Notes under the pieces: model-generated
Database searches by the model: none
The model's input: only the letters and a program-made list of their open reading frames with translations
What the model was told of the DNA's origin: nothing
Origin: Alistipes sp.
Lineage (GTDB): Bacteria; Bacteroidota; Bacteroidia; Bacteroidales; Rikenellaceae
Direction: 5' to 3'
Assembly: GCA_020026415.1 (NCBI GenBank)
Contig: JAHHQL010000017.1
Coordinates: 1-35,932, forward strand
DNA length: 35,932 bases
Made by a program: the position numbers and the translations under genes
Shown: piece by piece, positions 1-8,123 of the stretch
Layout: every line of letters begins with the position of its first letter
Position numbering within the stretch: position 1 is the first letter of the stretch

Positions 1-142
1 TCATTTGTAAATCAGCACTATAAATATACAACAAATTTCGCTAATCACCAAATTGACAAGCACTTACAATTCGTCGAACTCACGTTAAATAATATTCACC
101 TTAACAAAATCCCCAAAAACAAATCCTTGGGGAACGCGCCCT
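1..142. other. AT-rich intergenic edge with weak rnhB terminator
   Basis: No open reading frame is convincing here. The only structure is a 6-bp stem, CCCCAA at 111-116 pairing with TTGGGG at 127-132. Read on the minus strand it is followed by a T-rich stretch, so it could act as a weak terminator for rnhB. The outermost 60 bases are AT-rich and carry nothing I can name. Confidence 0.45.
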
Positions 143-739
143 TCAGAACAGTTCCGTCTGCCCGATCGTGTGATTGAACGTCAGACGGTGATGGGGCGTA
201 AGACCATATTTGAGAATTGCCAGACGATGCTCTTTCGTGGGATAGCCCTTATTTTTCAGCCAGCCGTATTCGGGAAACTCCTCCGCCAAATGTTCCATAT
301 ATTCGTCACGATGCGTTTTGGCCAAGACCGAAGCCGCCGCAATATCGGCGTAGGTGGCATCGCCCTTAATGACGCAGCGATAGGGCAATTCCAATTTCGT
401 ACGGAATCGGTTGCCGTCGATCGCCAGAAATTCGGGTGCGGGATCCAAACGCGCCGCCGCCAGCGACATCCCCTCGAACGAAGCATTGAGGATGTTGATC
501 TCGTCGATGCGTGCCGCCGAAACCGCCTCCACAGCCCATGCCACCGCCTCGCGTTCGATCACCTCGCGCAACAAATCGCGGTTGCGACGGGTCATCTGCT
601 TCGAGTCGTTGAGCAGCGGATGGTGAAAGTCACGCGGAAGAATCACCGCCGCAGCAAATACGGGTCCCGCCAAACACCCCCGGCCTGCCTCATCGCATCC
701 CGCCTCCAAAAGATCGTATTGAAACTGATTTTCGAGCAT
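143..739 (-). CDS. rnhB: Ribonuclease HII
   Basis: RNase HII cleaves the RNA strand of RNA-DNA hybrids and single ribonucleotides misincorporated into DNA, acting in the cytoplasm. The 198-residue protein has the DEAGRG signature near the N-terminus, with acidic residues Asp16 and Glu17, then Asp108 (AIDGN) and Asp127 (KGDATY), followed by the ADIAAAS block. This matches the four-carboxylate active site and normal length of the family. The frame stays open upstream to 922, but family alignment starts just after the ATG at 739. A minus-strand promoter core at 830-837 also lies between the two, so 739 is preferred. The gene diverges from the membrane protein at 904 and is followed by only a weak hairpin. 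Confidence 0.96.
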   Translation of the reverse strand: MLENQFQYDLLEAGCDEAGRGCLAGPVFAAAVILPRDFHHPLLNDSKQMTRRNRDLLREVIEREAVAWAVEAVSAARIDEINILNASFEGMSLAAARLDPAPEFLAIDGNRFRTKLELPYRCVIKGDATYADIAAASVLAKTHRDEYMEHLAEEFPEYGWLKNKGYPTKEHRLAILKYGLTPHHRLTFNHTIGQTELF

Positions 740-829
740 ATTATTCGCAGTTTGCCCCGTCCGCACAGAACAGACCTTCGCCGAAAACAAAAGGCTAAAA
801 TCCCGCGAAAACAAGGCCGAATCGGATGA

Positions 830-837
830 CAAAGTTA
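830..837 (-). promoter_or_regulatory. Probable rnhB promoter -7 element
   Basis: On the minus strand this reads TAACTTTG, an exact match to the Bacteroidetes TAnnTTTG core. No good TTTG lies about 20 bp upstream, so the -33 half is weak. It would give rnhB a leader of roughly 85 nt and shares the intergenic region with the divergent promoter at 845-877. Confidence 0.45.
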
Positions 838-844
838 GTAAATA

Positions 845-877
845 TTTGGTTTTACACGGGCTTTTTCCGTATTTTTG
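845..877 (+). promoter_or_regulatory. Promoter for the membrane protein at 904
   Basis: TTTG at 845-848 is followed after 21 bp by TATTTTTG at 870-877, which fits the Bacteroidetes primary sigma consensus. The ATG at 904 lies 26 bases downstream, a normal leader length. This also argues against the upstream in-frame start at 826. Confidence 0.75.
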
Positions 878-903
878 TAGTCGAATCAGAAGGTTTCCAA
901 GAG

Positions 904-2166
904 ATGAAATTCGACTTTGCACGACTGCCGTTCATACCCGCGTTTCTCGCGTTGCTGCTATTGACCCTGCTTTGGGCAAGCACCTGCATCATGCCCGATG
1001 CCGTGCCCGCCGACCAACTCGTGGCCGCCACTCAAGAAACCGCCCCCACGGAGGAGCAGAGCAGGGAACACATCCTTACCGCAACCCCGCAACAAGACCC
1101 GATCCCGCAAAGCACCCCCGCAGCGCAAGACCCCGCCCCGCAGAATGCCCTCCAGTCCACCCCGAATCCCCTTCCGACCGATTCGCTGACGGGAATCACC
1201 GCATCGGATTCCACGCTTTCAAGCACCCCCGATACCCTCGCCCAAGATCTTCCCGAACCTGCGCCCGCCCGCATCGAGAAACCGCGGACACCGCCCCGTA
1301 TGGCATTCGAAATGCCCGCCACGCTGATCCGCAACTTCGCTGCACGCCACCCCTTCCGAGGGAAGACGCTCTCTGTTCTGGTGATCCTCTTCTTAGGCGT
1401 TACGATCGGTCGCGTTGCCCTGCGCCACAACCTCTATACGGTCAATAGTGCGCTGCCTGTTCCTTTGAGTTTCATGCTGATCCTTCTGGTCGGCATCCGC
1501 GGACTGACTCCTCCGGCACTCGTCGGCATGCTCTTTTTCGCACTCGCCATCAAGAACTTCGCCCGCTGTTTCAGAAGCGGCTACACGTTCGATGCCAACT
1601 TCCGCGCAGGACTTTATTCGGGACTGATGCTCCTTGTGCATCCCGCATCCATGCCGCTTCTGGTGCTCTTTCCCGTCGCGCTGTTCGTCTTCAATCGAAC
1701 CCTTCGCGAAGCGGTCGCAGCCTCCGCGGGACTGCTCTTCCCCATCGCCTTCTGCTCCTATCTGAACTGGGGCATGCGCGGCGATTTCACCGCCCCTCTG
1801 TGGCAGATATGGCAACAATTCGCAACCGGTACAATCGGCGGATTCCTCACCCGATTCATCCTCCCCGACACCCCCGTCCAGATCGTTCTTGCGCTGCTGA
1901 CCCTTTTGAGTATCGCGCTGGTCGTGAACCTGCTCTACTCGGTCGGCACCAAGCCGCGCTACATACTCCTTTACGCCATCTGTGCAACAATCGTCGGCAT
2001 GATGTTGTGCCTCTCGCCCTCGGCCGATGCCCCCACCGTCGCCTTTGTCGCCATCCCCGCCTCGCTGATCATCACGGGATTTCTGGTGCGTACTCCGCGC
2101 ATGAACTCCGCAATCGTAGTCGTCGTTTTGTTCGCGGCAACCGTTGTCCGTATATTCTTACAATAG
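904..2166 (+). CDS. Polytopic membrane protein of unknown function
   Basis: This 420-residue protein is not one I recognise. An N-terminal hydrophobic helix (about residues 9-29) is followed by a Pro/Thr/Ala/Gln-rich linker of roughly 120 residues with no predicted structure. Then comes a C-terminal region with about seven or eight hydrophobic segments, separated by short basic loops. The general plan resembles Bacteroidetes integral membrane proteins of the DUF6427 kind, but I cannot assign it to that family. The ATG at 904 is chosen because the promoter core ends at 877 and the first hydrophobic segment begins directly after MKFDFARL. The frame also extends to 826, which would place the start upstream of the promoter. 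It is probably monocistronic: the next gene starts 143 bases later after an AT-rich gap. Confidence 0.8.
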   Translation: MKFDFARLPFIPAFLALLLLTLLWASTCIMPDAVPADQLVAATQETAPTEEQSREHILTATPQQDPIPQSTPAAQDPAPQNALQSTPNPLPTDSLTGITASDSTLSSTPDTLAQDLPEPAPARIEKPRTPPRMAFEMPATLIRNFAARHPFRGKTLSVLVILFLGVTIGRVALRHNLYTVNSALPVPLSFMLILLVGIRGLTPPALVGMLFFALAIKNFARCFRSGYTFDANFRAGLYSGLMLLVHPASMPLLVLFPVALFVFNRTLREAVAASAGLLFPIAFCSYLNWGMRGDFTAPLWQIWQQFATGTIGGFLTRFILPDTPVQIVLALLTLLSIALVVNLLYSVGTKPRYILLYAICATIVGMMLCLSPSADAPTVAFVAIPASLIITGFLVRTPRMNSAIVVVVLFAATVVRIFLQ

Positions 2167-2309
2167 TAAATTTAGTTCTATTTGGATCACATTTGATTCT
2201 AAACGGACTAAAAGCACTACAAATAAAATAAAAACACTATTATTTTTAAATTTTTCATTGTATTTTTATCCTCCCCCGTCAAGAAAATCGCGGGAAGACC
2301 CAAAATACA

Positions 2310-3218
2310 ATGACTATGAAACAACTCACGACGGCACCGACGCCCCAACCCATGATTGTACGTTATGTCGAGAATCTCCACAACGGCATACAGTCACACA
2401 ATTTGTCGCGCTATGCACTCGGATACGTCATTCACGGTACGAAATACATCTACACGGGCGACCACTGCCAAAAGGCCACACGCGGCGATCTTTTTTATTT
2501 GGGTACGGGAATCCAGTATGTGGAGAACATCCCCGCACCGACCCGCCCCTACGAACAGATCGTTTTTTACTACACTCCTGAGGATTTGCAACGCATCGTC
2601 ACGCAACTCAACATGACCTACGGCATGACGGTGAGCAACCACCACGTCTGCGAAAAATGCCGCACGGCAACCCATATTGTCACGGACGGCTGGGATTCGC
2701 TGCGGAATTTCTTCACGAGCACCGCCATCAGTATGCGCACCGGGCAGACCCTGCACGATCATACCGCCGAGATGATCAAAATGACGGAATTGCTCTACCT
2801 GATCCTTGCCCATGAGGATTGCTGTCTGAAGTACCGCCTGCTGAGCAACATCGACTCGTCGGAGGGGAATTTCGAAGTGGAGATCTACGACTGCGTATTC
2901 GAGGATTTGTCGATCCGCGAGTTGGCCGAGCGTACCAACCGTTCGCTGACTTCCTTCAAGAAGGAGTTCCAACGCCATTTCGGAATGCCGCCCCACAAAT
3001 GGTTTATCCGCCAACGACTGAACCACTCTCGTCTGTTGCTGATTGCGAGCAGCAAGTCCATTTCGGAGATAGGCAATGTCTGTTCGTTCCCCAACACGTC
3101 GCACTACATCAAACTCTTCAAGAAGGAGTTCGGCATCACACCGGCAAACTATCGCTGCAACTACGCGCGTCGGTGTGCCGAAGAGCAGTCGGAAGAAATG
3201 GGCGGCAAGCGACTTTAA
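2310..3218 (+). CDS. AraC-family transcriptional regulator
   Basis: This 302-residue cytoplasmic DNA-binding protein has an N-terminal cupin-like sensor region (about residues 20-110). At about 194-283 is a C-terminal double helix-turn-helix of the AraC/XylS type, with SIRELAERTNRS as the first helix pair and the PxxY-type GITPANYR ending. Such proteins usually activate or repress genes in response to a small molecule. No catabolic or transport operon sits beside it, so its target cannot be read from context. The sensor half contains HVCEKC and CC pairs, possibly metal or redox sensitive, but that is speculation. The start is the first ATG; MKQLTT two codons later is equally possible. The C-terminal tail beyond the HTH is short and charged. 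Confidence 0.9.
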   Translation: MTMKQLTTAPTPQPMIVRYVENLHNGIQSHNLSRYALGYVIHGTKYIYTGDHCQKATRGDLFYLGTGIQYVENIPAPTRPYEQIVFYYTPEDLQRIVTQLNMTYGMTVSNHHVCEKCRTATHIVTDGWDSLRNFFTSTAISMRTGQTLHDHTAEMIKMTELLYLILAHEDCCLKYRLLSNIDSSEGNFEVEIYDCVFEDLSIRELAERTNRSLTSFKKEFQRHFGMPPHKWFIRQRLNHSRLLLIASSKSISEIGNVCSFPNTSHYIKLFKKEFGITPANYRCNYARRCAEEQSEEMGGKRL

Positions 3219-3391
3219 CGCCCGACCAATCCGACAACAAACCTCCTTCCGGGACGCGAATCAAAGGCAAAAAGAACAACCGGAAACGACCGACAGACGC
3301 AGGATCGGATTTTTAGAATATTGACAATCTGTATATTAGACGTGCCAATAATAAAATTTTAGAATAAAAGAGAACAATTTCAACCAAATAA

Positions 3392-3423
3392 TTTGGAAAC
3401 CCACAAGAAATGACTTATCTTTG
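3392..3423 (+). promoter_or_regulatory. Strong promoter driving the 3.43 kb transcript
   Basis: TTTG at 3392-3395, a 20-bp spacer and TATCTTTG at 3416-3423 match the Bacteroidetes primary sigma consensus fully. No sizeable protein-coding frame follows before the terminator at 3481-3518. Confidence 0.85.
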
Positions 3424-3429
3424 TATAGT

Positions 3430-3518
3430 AAAGATATGGGATCATGTCCCAACTCTCATTAACCTAAACTAACCTAACCAGAAGAGACTCGCAGGTGCCC
3501 ACCTCAGTCTCTTCTTTT
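3430..3518 (+). ncRNA. Candidate small RNA, about 90 nt
   Basis: A consensus promoter ends at 3423 and a strong intrinsic terminator ends at 3518, which defines a short transcript in a 609-base gap between genes. Near its 5' end a small stem (GGGA at 3438-3441, loop TCATG, TCCC) can form. The middle is an unpaired, repetitive ACCTAAACTAACCTAACC-like segment at about 3462-3480. The 3' end is the nested terminator hairpin. An eight-codon frame (3436-3462, MGSCPNSH) exists but has no visible ribosome-binding site. The layout fits a free-standing small RNA better than a leader, because the next gene, lipA, has its own promoter core 280 bases later. It may belong to a described Bacteroidales RNA family; I cannot tell without a covariance-model search. 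Confidence 0.6.
3481..3518 (+). terminator. Intrinsic terminator of the small RNA
   Basis: GAAGAGACT (3481-3489) pairs with AGTCTCTTC (3506-3514). Inside the loop AGGT (3493-3496) pairs with ACCT (3501-3504), giving a nearly continuous long stem. TTTT follows at 3515-3518. Confidence 0.85.
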
Positions 3519-3775
3519 CATTTGAAGCCATCTTCCTCCGCCTTGCGGATTCGCATTTCTGCCCTAAATCCGCCCCTTCACTCCTTGCAAACGCCGTCGG
3601 CCTCTTCCTTCCCCTCCTCCGGACGCGCTTTGTTCCGCACCGATCCTTTCCTTTTCCTCCGCCGAACTCCCCTTCTTCCGCTCCCCCCGAAATCCCCCGT
3701 ATCCCCGCACCGACCGTCAAGATCTCCTCAAAAAAGAACCCGTTTGTGCTGAAAATAGTTGAAGTTACCCTCCTT
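3519..3775. other. Gene-free pyrimidine-rich stretch
   Basis: Between the small-RNA terminator and the lipA promoter I see no credible gene. The plus strand is strongly C/T-rich. Frames on both strands give low-complexity Pro/Ser- or Arg/Gly/Lys-rich translations without recognisable domains. Confidence 0.55.
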
Positions 3776-3793
3776 TTTGTCAATTATTTTTCC

Positions 3794-3801
3794 TACTTTT
3801 G
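3794..3801 (+). promoter_or_regulatory. lipA operon promoter -7 element
   Basis: TACTTTTG matches TAnnTTTG exactly and lies 26 bases before the lipA ATG. The nearest upstream TTTG (3776-3779) is only 14 bp away, short of the usual 19-21 bp, so the -33 half is uncertain. Confidence 0.6.
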
Positions 3802-3827
3802 CATTAATAGGAAAATAATGAACTTAA

Positions 3828-4709
3828 ATGTCTCGGTTAAATGACAAGGAAAGCGTACTTCACAAACCCGATTGGCTGAAAATCAGACTCAGCGTAACAC
3901 CGGGCTATTCTGAAGTAAAAAAAATCGTCAGGGAACACCACCTGCACACGATTTGCAGCAGCGGCCGTTGCCCCAATCAGGGCGAATGCTGGAAAAACGG
4001 CACGGCCACATTCATGATCTTGGGAGATATTTGCACCCGCGGCTGCCGATTCTGCGCCACGCAGACGGGTCGTCCGTCGGCACCCGACCCCAAGGAACCT
4101 GCAAACGTCGCGGAAAGTGTCTCGCTGATGAAACTGCGCCATGTCGTTGTGACGTCTGTGACTCGCGATGACCTCCCCGACGGAGGTGCCCGCCAATGGG
4201 CAGAAACCGTCAAGGCCATCCGCGAACAAAATCCCAATACCGTAATTGAGCTCCTTATTCCCGATTTGGATGCCCGTCCCGAACTGATCGACATCGTGGT
4301 TGATGCCCGCCCCGACATTATCGGCCACAACCTCGAAACCGTTGCCCGCCTCACTCCTCTGGTACGCTCCCGCGCCAAATATCCGACAAGCCTCAGCACG
4401 CTGAAGTATATGTCCGACCGCGGAGTGATCACCAAGAGCGGCCTGATGCTCGGACTGGGCGAAACCGAAGAGGAAGTGCTGCAAGCCATGCGCGATCTGC
4501 GCGCGGCAGGCGTGCAGATCCTGACTCTCGGCCAGTACCTTCGACCGACCATGGAGCACTATCCCGTTGCGGCGTATATCACTCCCGAAAAATTCGAATG
4601 GTACAAACAGAAAGCGTTGGAGATGGGATTCGGCTTTTGTGCGAGCGCACCGATGGTTCGCTCCTCGTATAAAGCCGAAATGGCCCTGAAAGCGATAAAA
4701 GGTTTGTAG
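3828..4709 (+). CDS. lipA: Lipoyl synthase
   Basis: LipA is a radical-SAM enzyme that inserts two sulfur atoms into protein-bound octanoyl groups, completing the lipoyl cofactor of 2-oxoacid dehydrogenases and the glycine cleavage system. The 293-residue sequence has the auxiliary cluster motif CX4CX5C (Cys43, Cys48, Cys54). It also has the radical-SAM motif CX3CX2C (Cys69, Cys73, Cys76) and the C-terminal RSSY (278-281) whose serine ligates the auxiliary cluster. Length and all motifs are standard. It is the first gene of a lipA-lipB-recJ operon, with only two bases separating it from lipB, so sulfur insertion and octanoyl transfer are made together. Confidence 0.98.
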   Translation: MSRLNDKESVLHKPDWLKIRLSVTPGYSEVKKIVREHHLHTICSSGRCPNQGECWKNGTATFMILGDICTRGCRFCATQTGRPSAPDPKEPANVAESVSLMKLRHVVVTSVTRDDLPDGGARQWAETVKAIREQNPNTVIELLIPDLDARPELIDIVVDARPDIIGHNLETVARLTPLVRSRAKYPTSLSTLKYMSDRGVITKSGLMLGLGETEEEVLQAMRDLRAAGVQILTLGQYLRPTMEHYPVAAYITPEKFEWYKQKALEMGFGFCASAPMVRSSYKAEMALKAIKGL

Positions 4710-4711
4710 AA

Positions 4712-5509
4712 ATGAACATTTCGATTCACGACCTCGGACTCATGGATTACAAAAGTTGCTGGAAACTGCAACAATCCCTGTTCGAGGAGTTGCTCCGTAC
4801 AAAAAGCGGAGCGCATGAAGCGACAACACCCCACGGTGCCGCCGCCGCTTCATCGTGTACCGATACGGAGATAAATTCCACAAATATTCTTTCCTTACGC
4901 AATGCCGACACGGCAGGTTGCGTTTTATTGGTTGAGCACCCGCCCGTTTATACGCTGGGCAAGAGCGGTCACATGGAAAACCTGCTGATCGACCGCCCCG
5001 CTCTGGAAAAATTGGGTGCCACGTTCTTTCACATCGACCGTGGAGGCGACATCACGTTCCACGGCCCGGGACAATTGGTCTGCTACCCGATTCTCGATCT
5101 CGAAAAATTAGGAATCGGACTGCGCCGCTATATCGATATCCTTGAGGAGGCTGTCATCCGTACGGTTGCCCATTACGGCATCCGTGCAGGCCGCATCGCA
5201 GGCGCATCGGGCGTCTGGATGGGTGGTGAGACGGTCTGTTCGGACGGACAACCCGAAACGCGCCCCACACTCCCGCGTAAGGTGTGCGCCATCGGAGTAC
5301 GCTCGTCGCGTTTTGTGACGATGCACGGCTTTGCGCTGAACGTATCGACCGACCTTAACTGGTTCATGCGCATCAACCCCTGCGGATTTACCGACCGGGG
5401 TGCCACATCAATCGAGCGCGAATGCGGTCACACGGTTCCGATGGATGAAGTGAAAGAACTGATTGTTAAACACTTTAGTGAGATATTAAATGTTAAAATA
5501 TATAAATAG
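4712..5509 (+). CDS. lipB: Octanoyl-[ACP]:protein N-octanoyltransferase
   Basis: LipB moves the octanoyl group from acyl carrier protein to the lipoyl-domain lysine, providing the substrate for LipA. Family motifs are present: HPPVYTLGK (76-84), RGGDITFHGPGQLVCYPI (110-127), and the catalytic pair Lys190 (RKVCAIGVR) and Cys224 (INPCG). At 265 residues it is longer than the roughly 210-240 typical of the family. The extra length is an Ala/Ser/Thr-rich insertion at about 32-67 and a second short insertion at about 171-188 before the catalytic lysine. All catalytic elements are intact, so it should be active. It starts two bases after the lipA stop and is followed eight bases later by recJ. Confidence 0.97.
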   Translation: MNISIHDLGLMDYKSCWKLQQSLFEELLRTKSGAHEATTPHGAAAASSCTDTEINSTNILSLRNADTAGCVLLVEHPPVYTLGKSGHMENLLIDRPALEKLGATFFHIDRGGDITFHGPGQLVCYPILDLEKLGIGLRRYIDILEEAVIRTVAHYGIRAGRIAGASGVWMGGETVCSDGQPETRPTLPRKVCAIGVRSSRFVTMHGFALNVSTDLNWFMRINPCGFTDRGATSIERECGHTVPMDEVKELIVKHFSEILNVKIYK

Positions 5510-5517
5510 TAAAAATT

Positions 5518-7284
5518 ATGCCCACAGAAAAACGCTGGGTAGTGAAGCCGCAGGGAGATCCCCAAACGGTGGCAAAACTTGCCTCCGAATTACAGATCTC
5601 GCCCGTGTTGGCTAATCTGCTCGTACAGAGAGGCATAGACACATTGGGTAAAGCGGACAAGTTCTTCAAGCCGAGCCTGTCCGATCTCCACGATCCGTTT
5701 CTGATGAAGGATATGGATGTGGCGGTTGCCCGCGTCGAACGCGCCGTGGAACGCCATGAGAAGATCATGGTTTACGGCGATTACGATGTGGACGGCTGTA
5801 CGGCCGTGTCGCTGGTATATAAGTTCCTGCGACAGATCGGTCACAAAGACCTGATGTTTTACATCCCCGACCGATATACCGAAGGCTACGGCATATCGAT
5901 CAAAGGAATTGATCTGGCCGCCCAAAAGGGCGTGAAACTGATCATCGCACTGGACTGTGGCATCAAAGCCATGGAGAAGGTGGTCTATGCGAAAAACAAG
6001 GGCGTGGATTTCATCATCTGCGACCACCACTTGCCGGCCGACGAGATTCCGCAGGCCGTAGCCGTTCTCGACCCCAAACGGGTCGATTGCCACTATCCGT
6101 TCGACGAATTGTCGGGATGCGGTGTCGGATTCAAACTGGTTCAGGCCTATGCCCAGAAGCACAACATCCCCTTCGAACAGATTACCTCGCTGCTCGACCT
6201 GCTGGTCGTGAGTATTGCCTCCGACATTGTGCCGCTGGTGGGTGAAAACCGCATTCTGGCACACTTCGGACTGAAGGATTTGAACCACAACCCGTCGAGC
6301 GGCCTGTTGTCGATCATCAAAATCTGCGGATTGGATCGCCACAACATCACCATCGACGACATCGTATTCAAGATCGGCCCGCGCATCAATGCGGCAGGTC
6401 GCATGCGGATGGACGAAAACGACGAGAATGCCTCGCCTTCGGGCGGTCATGCCGCCGTGGAACTCCTCATCGAGGGTAACGAGCAGCAGGCCGCGAAGTT
6501 CGGCAAGGTGATCGACGACTACAATCAGGACCGCAAGTCGATCGACCGCCACGTGACGCAGGAGGCACACAACTACATCGAGAGCAATCCCGAATTGAAG
6601 TGTCGCAAGAGTACCGTGGTCTATAATCCCAAGTGGATGAAGGGTATTGTCGGCATCGTGGCATCGCGTCTGATCGAGACCTACTACCGCCCGACGATCG
6701 TACTGACGATGAGCAACGGATTTGTCACGGGATCGGCACGTTCGGTTCCCGGATTCGACCTCTATCAGGCGGTCGAGTCGTGTTCGGATCTGTTGGAGAA
6801 CTTCGGCGGACACATGTACGCCGCCGGTTTGACGATGCGTCCCGAAAACATCGAGGAGTTCACACGCCGCTTCAACAACTATGTCGAGCAGCACATCGAC
6901 CCCCAGATGCTCATCCCGCAGGTCGATATCGACAGCGAGTTGCACTTCTCGGACATCACGCCGCAGTTCCGCCGCGATCTGAACCGTTTCCAACCCTTCG
7001 GGCCGGGCAATGCCTCGCCGATCTTCGTATCGCACAACGCCTGCAACAACGGGGATGCCAAGTTGGTCGGACAGGAGCACGAACACCTGCGTATGGGGCT
7101 GATGCAGCGTCAGAAACCCAACAACCGCCTGCAATCGATTGCCTTCCAGCAACCGACACACTACGAATGGATCCGTTCGGGACGGCCAATCGACATCTGC
7201 TATCAGATTGTCGAGAACCACTTCCGCGGTTCGATTTCGGCGCAGTTGCGCATCAAGGACATCAAACCGGTCATCAACCGTTAA
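5518..7284 (+). CDS. recJ: Single-stranded-DNA-specific exonuclease RecJ
   Basis: RecJ degrades single-stranded DNA 5' to 3' in recombination, mismatch and base-excision repair. The 588-residue protein shows DHH-phosphoesterase motifs in order: DYDVDG (88-93), DCG (146-148), DHH (169-171) and the SGCGVGFKL block (199-207). These are followed by the DHHA1 region with its GGH (430-432), and an OB-like C-terminal part containing FGPGNASPIF. Length is normal for Bacteroidetes RecJ. It is the last gene of the lipA operon, eight bases after lipB, and ends at a strong terminator. The link between lipoylation and repair genes looks like positional convenience rather than shared function. Confidence 0.97.
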   Translation: MPTEKRWVVKPQGDPQTVAKLASELQISPVLANLLVQRGIDTLGKADKFFKPSLSDLHDPFLMKDMDVAVARVERAVERHEKIMVYGDYDVDGCTAVSLVYKFLRQIGHKDLMFYIPDRYTEGYGISIKGIDLAAQKGVKLIIALDCGIKAMEKVVYAKNKGVDFIICDHHLPADEIPQAVAVLDPKRVDCHYPFDELSGCGVGFKLVQAYAQKHNIPFEQITSLLDLLVVSIASDIVPLVGENRILAHFGLKDLNHNPSSGLLSIIKICGLDRHNITIDDIVFKIGPRINAAGRMRMDENDENASPSGGHAAVELLIEGNEQQAAKFGKVIDDYNQDRKSIDRHVTQEAHNYIESNPELKCRKSTVVYNPKWMKGIVGIVASRLIETYYRPTIVLTMSNGFVTGSARSVPGFDLYQAVESCSDLLENFGGHMYAAGLTMRPENIEEFTRRFNNYVEQHIDPQMLIPQVDIDSELHFSDITPQFRRDLNRFQPFGPGNASPIFVSHNACNNGDAKLVGQEHEHLRMGLMQRQKPNNRLQSIAFQQPTHYEWIRSGRPIDICYQIVENHFRGSISAQLRIKDIKPVINR

Positions 7285-7311
7285 ATTGCGGTTTCAGGAA
7301 AACCCCAAAAA

Positions 7312-7342
7312 GGAATGTTCCCCGTGGAGCATTCCTTTTTTT
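7312..7342 (+). terminator. Terminator of lipA-lipB-recJ
   Basis: GGAATG (7312-7317) pairs with CATTCC (7330-7335), with an inner TCC/GGA extension, followed by seven T at 7336-7342. Confidence 0.9.
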
Positions 7343-7350
7343 ATGCGCAT

Positions 7351-7389
7351 AAAAAAGCACCTTTCGCCACATCGGGGAAAGGTGCTTTT
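7351..7389 (-). terminator. Bidirectional terminator before the DUF4924 gene end
   Basis: GCACCTTTC (7357-7365) pairs with GAAAGGTGC (7377-7385). Six A lie on the left and TTTT on the right, so it can stop transcription from both sides. It ends the minus-strand DUF4924 gene and backs up the recJ terminator. Confidence 0.85.
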
Positions 7390-7408
7390 CAGATGATGTC
7401 GAAGGCGT

Positions 7409-7969
7409 TTACTCCTCGTCGTTTTTGAAAAGGTCGATTTCGCCGCGCTCGACTTTACCGTACATCGCCGCAAGTTCGGCTATGACGGGCGAAACAAATT
7501 CGAGGGTGTCCTTCACCACCGAATTTTTCTCGCCTTTGATGTGGTAGAGCATGGCGGCGTAAAGGGCGCGAAAACAGAGTTCCGTATCGCTCATGGGACG
7601 ATCCCCCACCAGCGAACGCAAACGCGGCAATTCGGGTTCCAAACGGGCAAACGTGTGGCGGTAATGCCCGCCCACGGGCAACTTCATGAGTTGCAGGTGC
7701 AGATCATGAAGATCGCCGATCAGGTGGAGCGTATGGTTCAGGTGTCCCTGCTCGGACTTGCCCTCCTCCTGCAAGAGGTTCACCAGATCCATGTACCAGA
7801 CCAGAAAATCGGCTTTCTGCTGTTCGGTAAGGTCCTTGCGGGGAGCCACCAACTGCGAGTGAATCGCCTCGGGGCTGAACTGCAAGGCTCGGAACAAATC
7901 CTCCAACTGCCACAGATAAAGAATATACTCGGCAATATTTTCGTGACGCTTTTTATGTGCTGTATCCAT
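7409..7969 (-). CDS. DUF4924 family protein
   Basis: This 186-residue, probably cytoplasmic protein has no known function. The N-terminal HENIAEYILYLWQLEDLFRA pattern and a largely helical sequence rich in Leu and Glu match the Bacteroidetes-specific DUF4924 family. No catalytic motif, signal peptide or membrane segment is visible. The ATG at 7969 begins MDTAHKKRHENIAEY, the conserved family start; the frame extends to 8251 only by running through the terminator hairpin of the neighbouring phosphate transporter gene. It therefore seems to be its own transcription unit. I found no clear promoter core just upstream. Confidence 0.85.
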   Translation of the reverse strand: MDTAHKKRHENIAEYILYLWQLEDLFRALQFSPEAIHSQLVAPRKDLTEQQKADFLVWYMDLVNLLQEEGKSEQGHLNHTLHLIGDLHDLHLQLMKLPVGGHYRHTFARLEPELPRLRSLVGDRPMSDTELCFRALYAAMLYHIKGEKNSVVKDTLEFVSPVIAELAAMYGKVERGEIDLFKNDEE

Positions 7970-8058
7970 CGGTTTATATGTTAATTCTGAAAAAGAAATA
8001 CGCAGATCGGAGGCCGGGTGTTTCACTTCGCGGTAATTTTCTTCGGATTTCGCCCCCG

Positions 8059-8105
8059 AAAAAAAACGATTCGGGGGTGCCGATCCGAAAAACCGCACCC
8101 CCGAA
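8059..8105 (-). terminator. Terminator of the phosphate transporter gene
   Basis: On the minus strand an 11-bp perfect stem (8070-8080 with 8095-8105, TTCGGGGGTGC-type arms) is followed by eight T (A at 8059-8066 on the plus strand). It lies 19 bases after the stop codon of the gene at 8124. Confidence 0.9.
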
Positions 8106-8123
8106 ATCCGTACAAACGCCTTA

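Noticed and set aside
170..829. Plus-strand 219-residue frame opposite rnhB
   Set aside because: Arg/His/Gln-rich translation without domain pattern, explained as the antisense shadow of rnhB.
143..922. Longer 259-residue RNase HII start at 922
   Set aside because: The extra N-terminus is low-complexity, matches no family member and runs through the minus-strand promoter core at 830-837; the ATG at 739 gives a normal-length protein with the active site in place.
3469..3783. Minus-strand 104-residue frame over the small-RNA gap
   Set aside because: Gly/Arg/Lys-rich, low complexity, no promoter and it crosses the terminator hairpin; base composition explains it.
5590..7221. Long minus-strand frame opposite recJ
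   Set aside because: Long open frames antisense to GC-rich genes are expected; the translation shows no domain and recJ motifs on the plus strand are complete.
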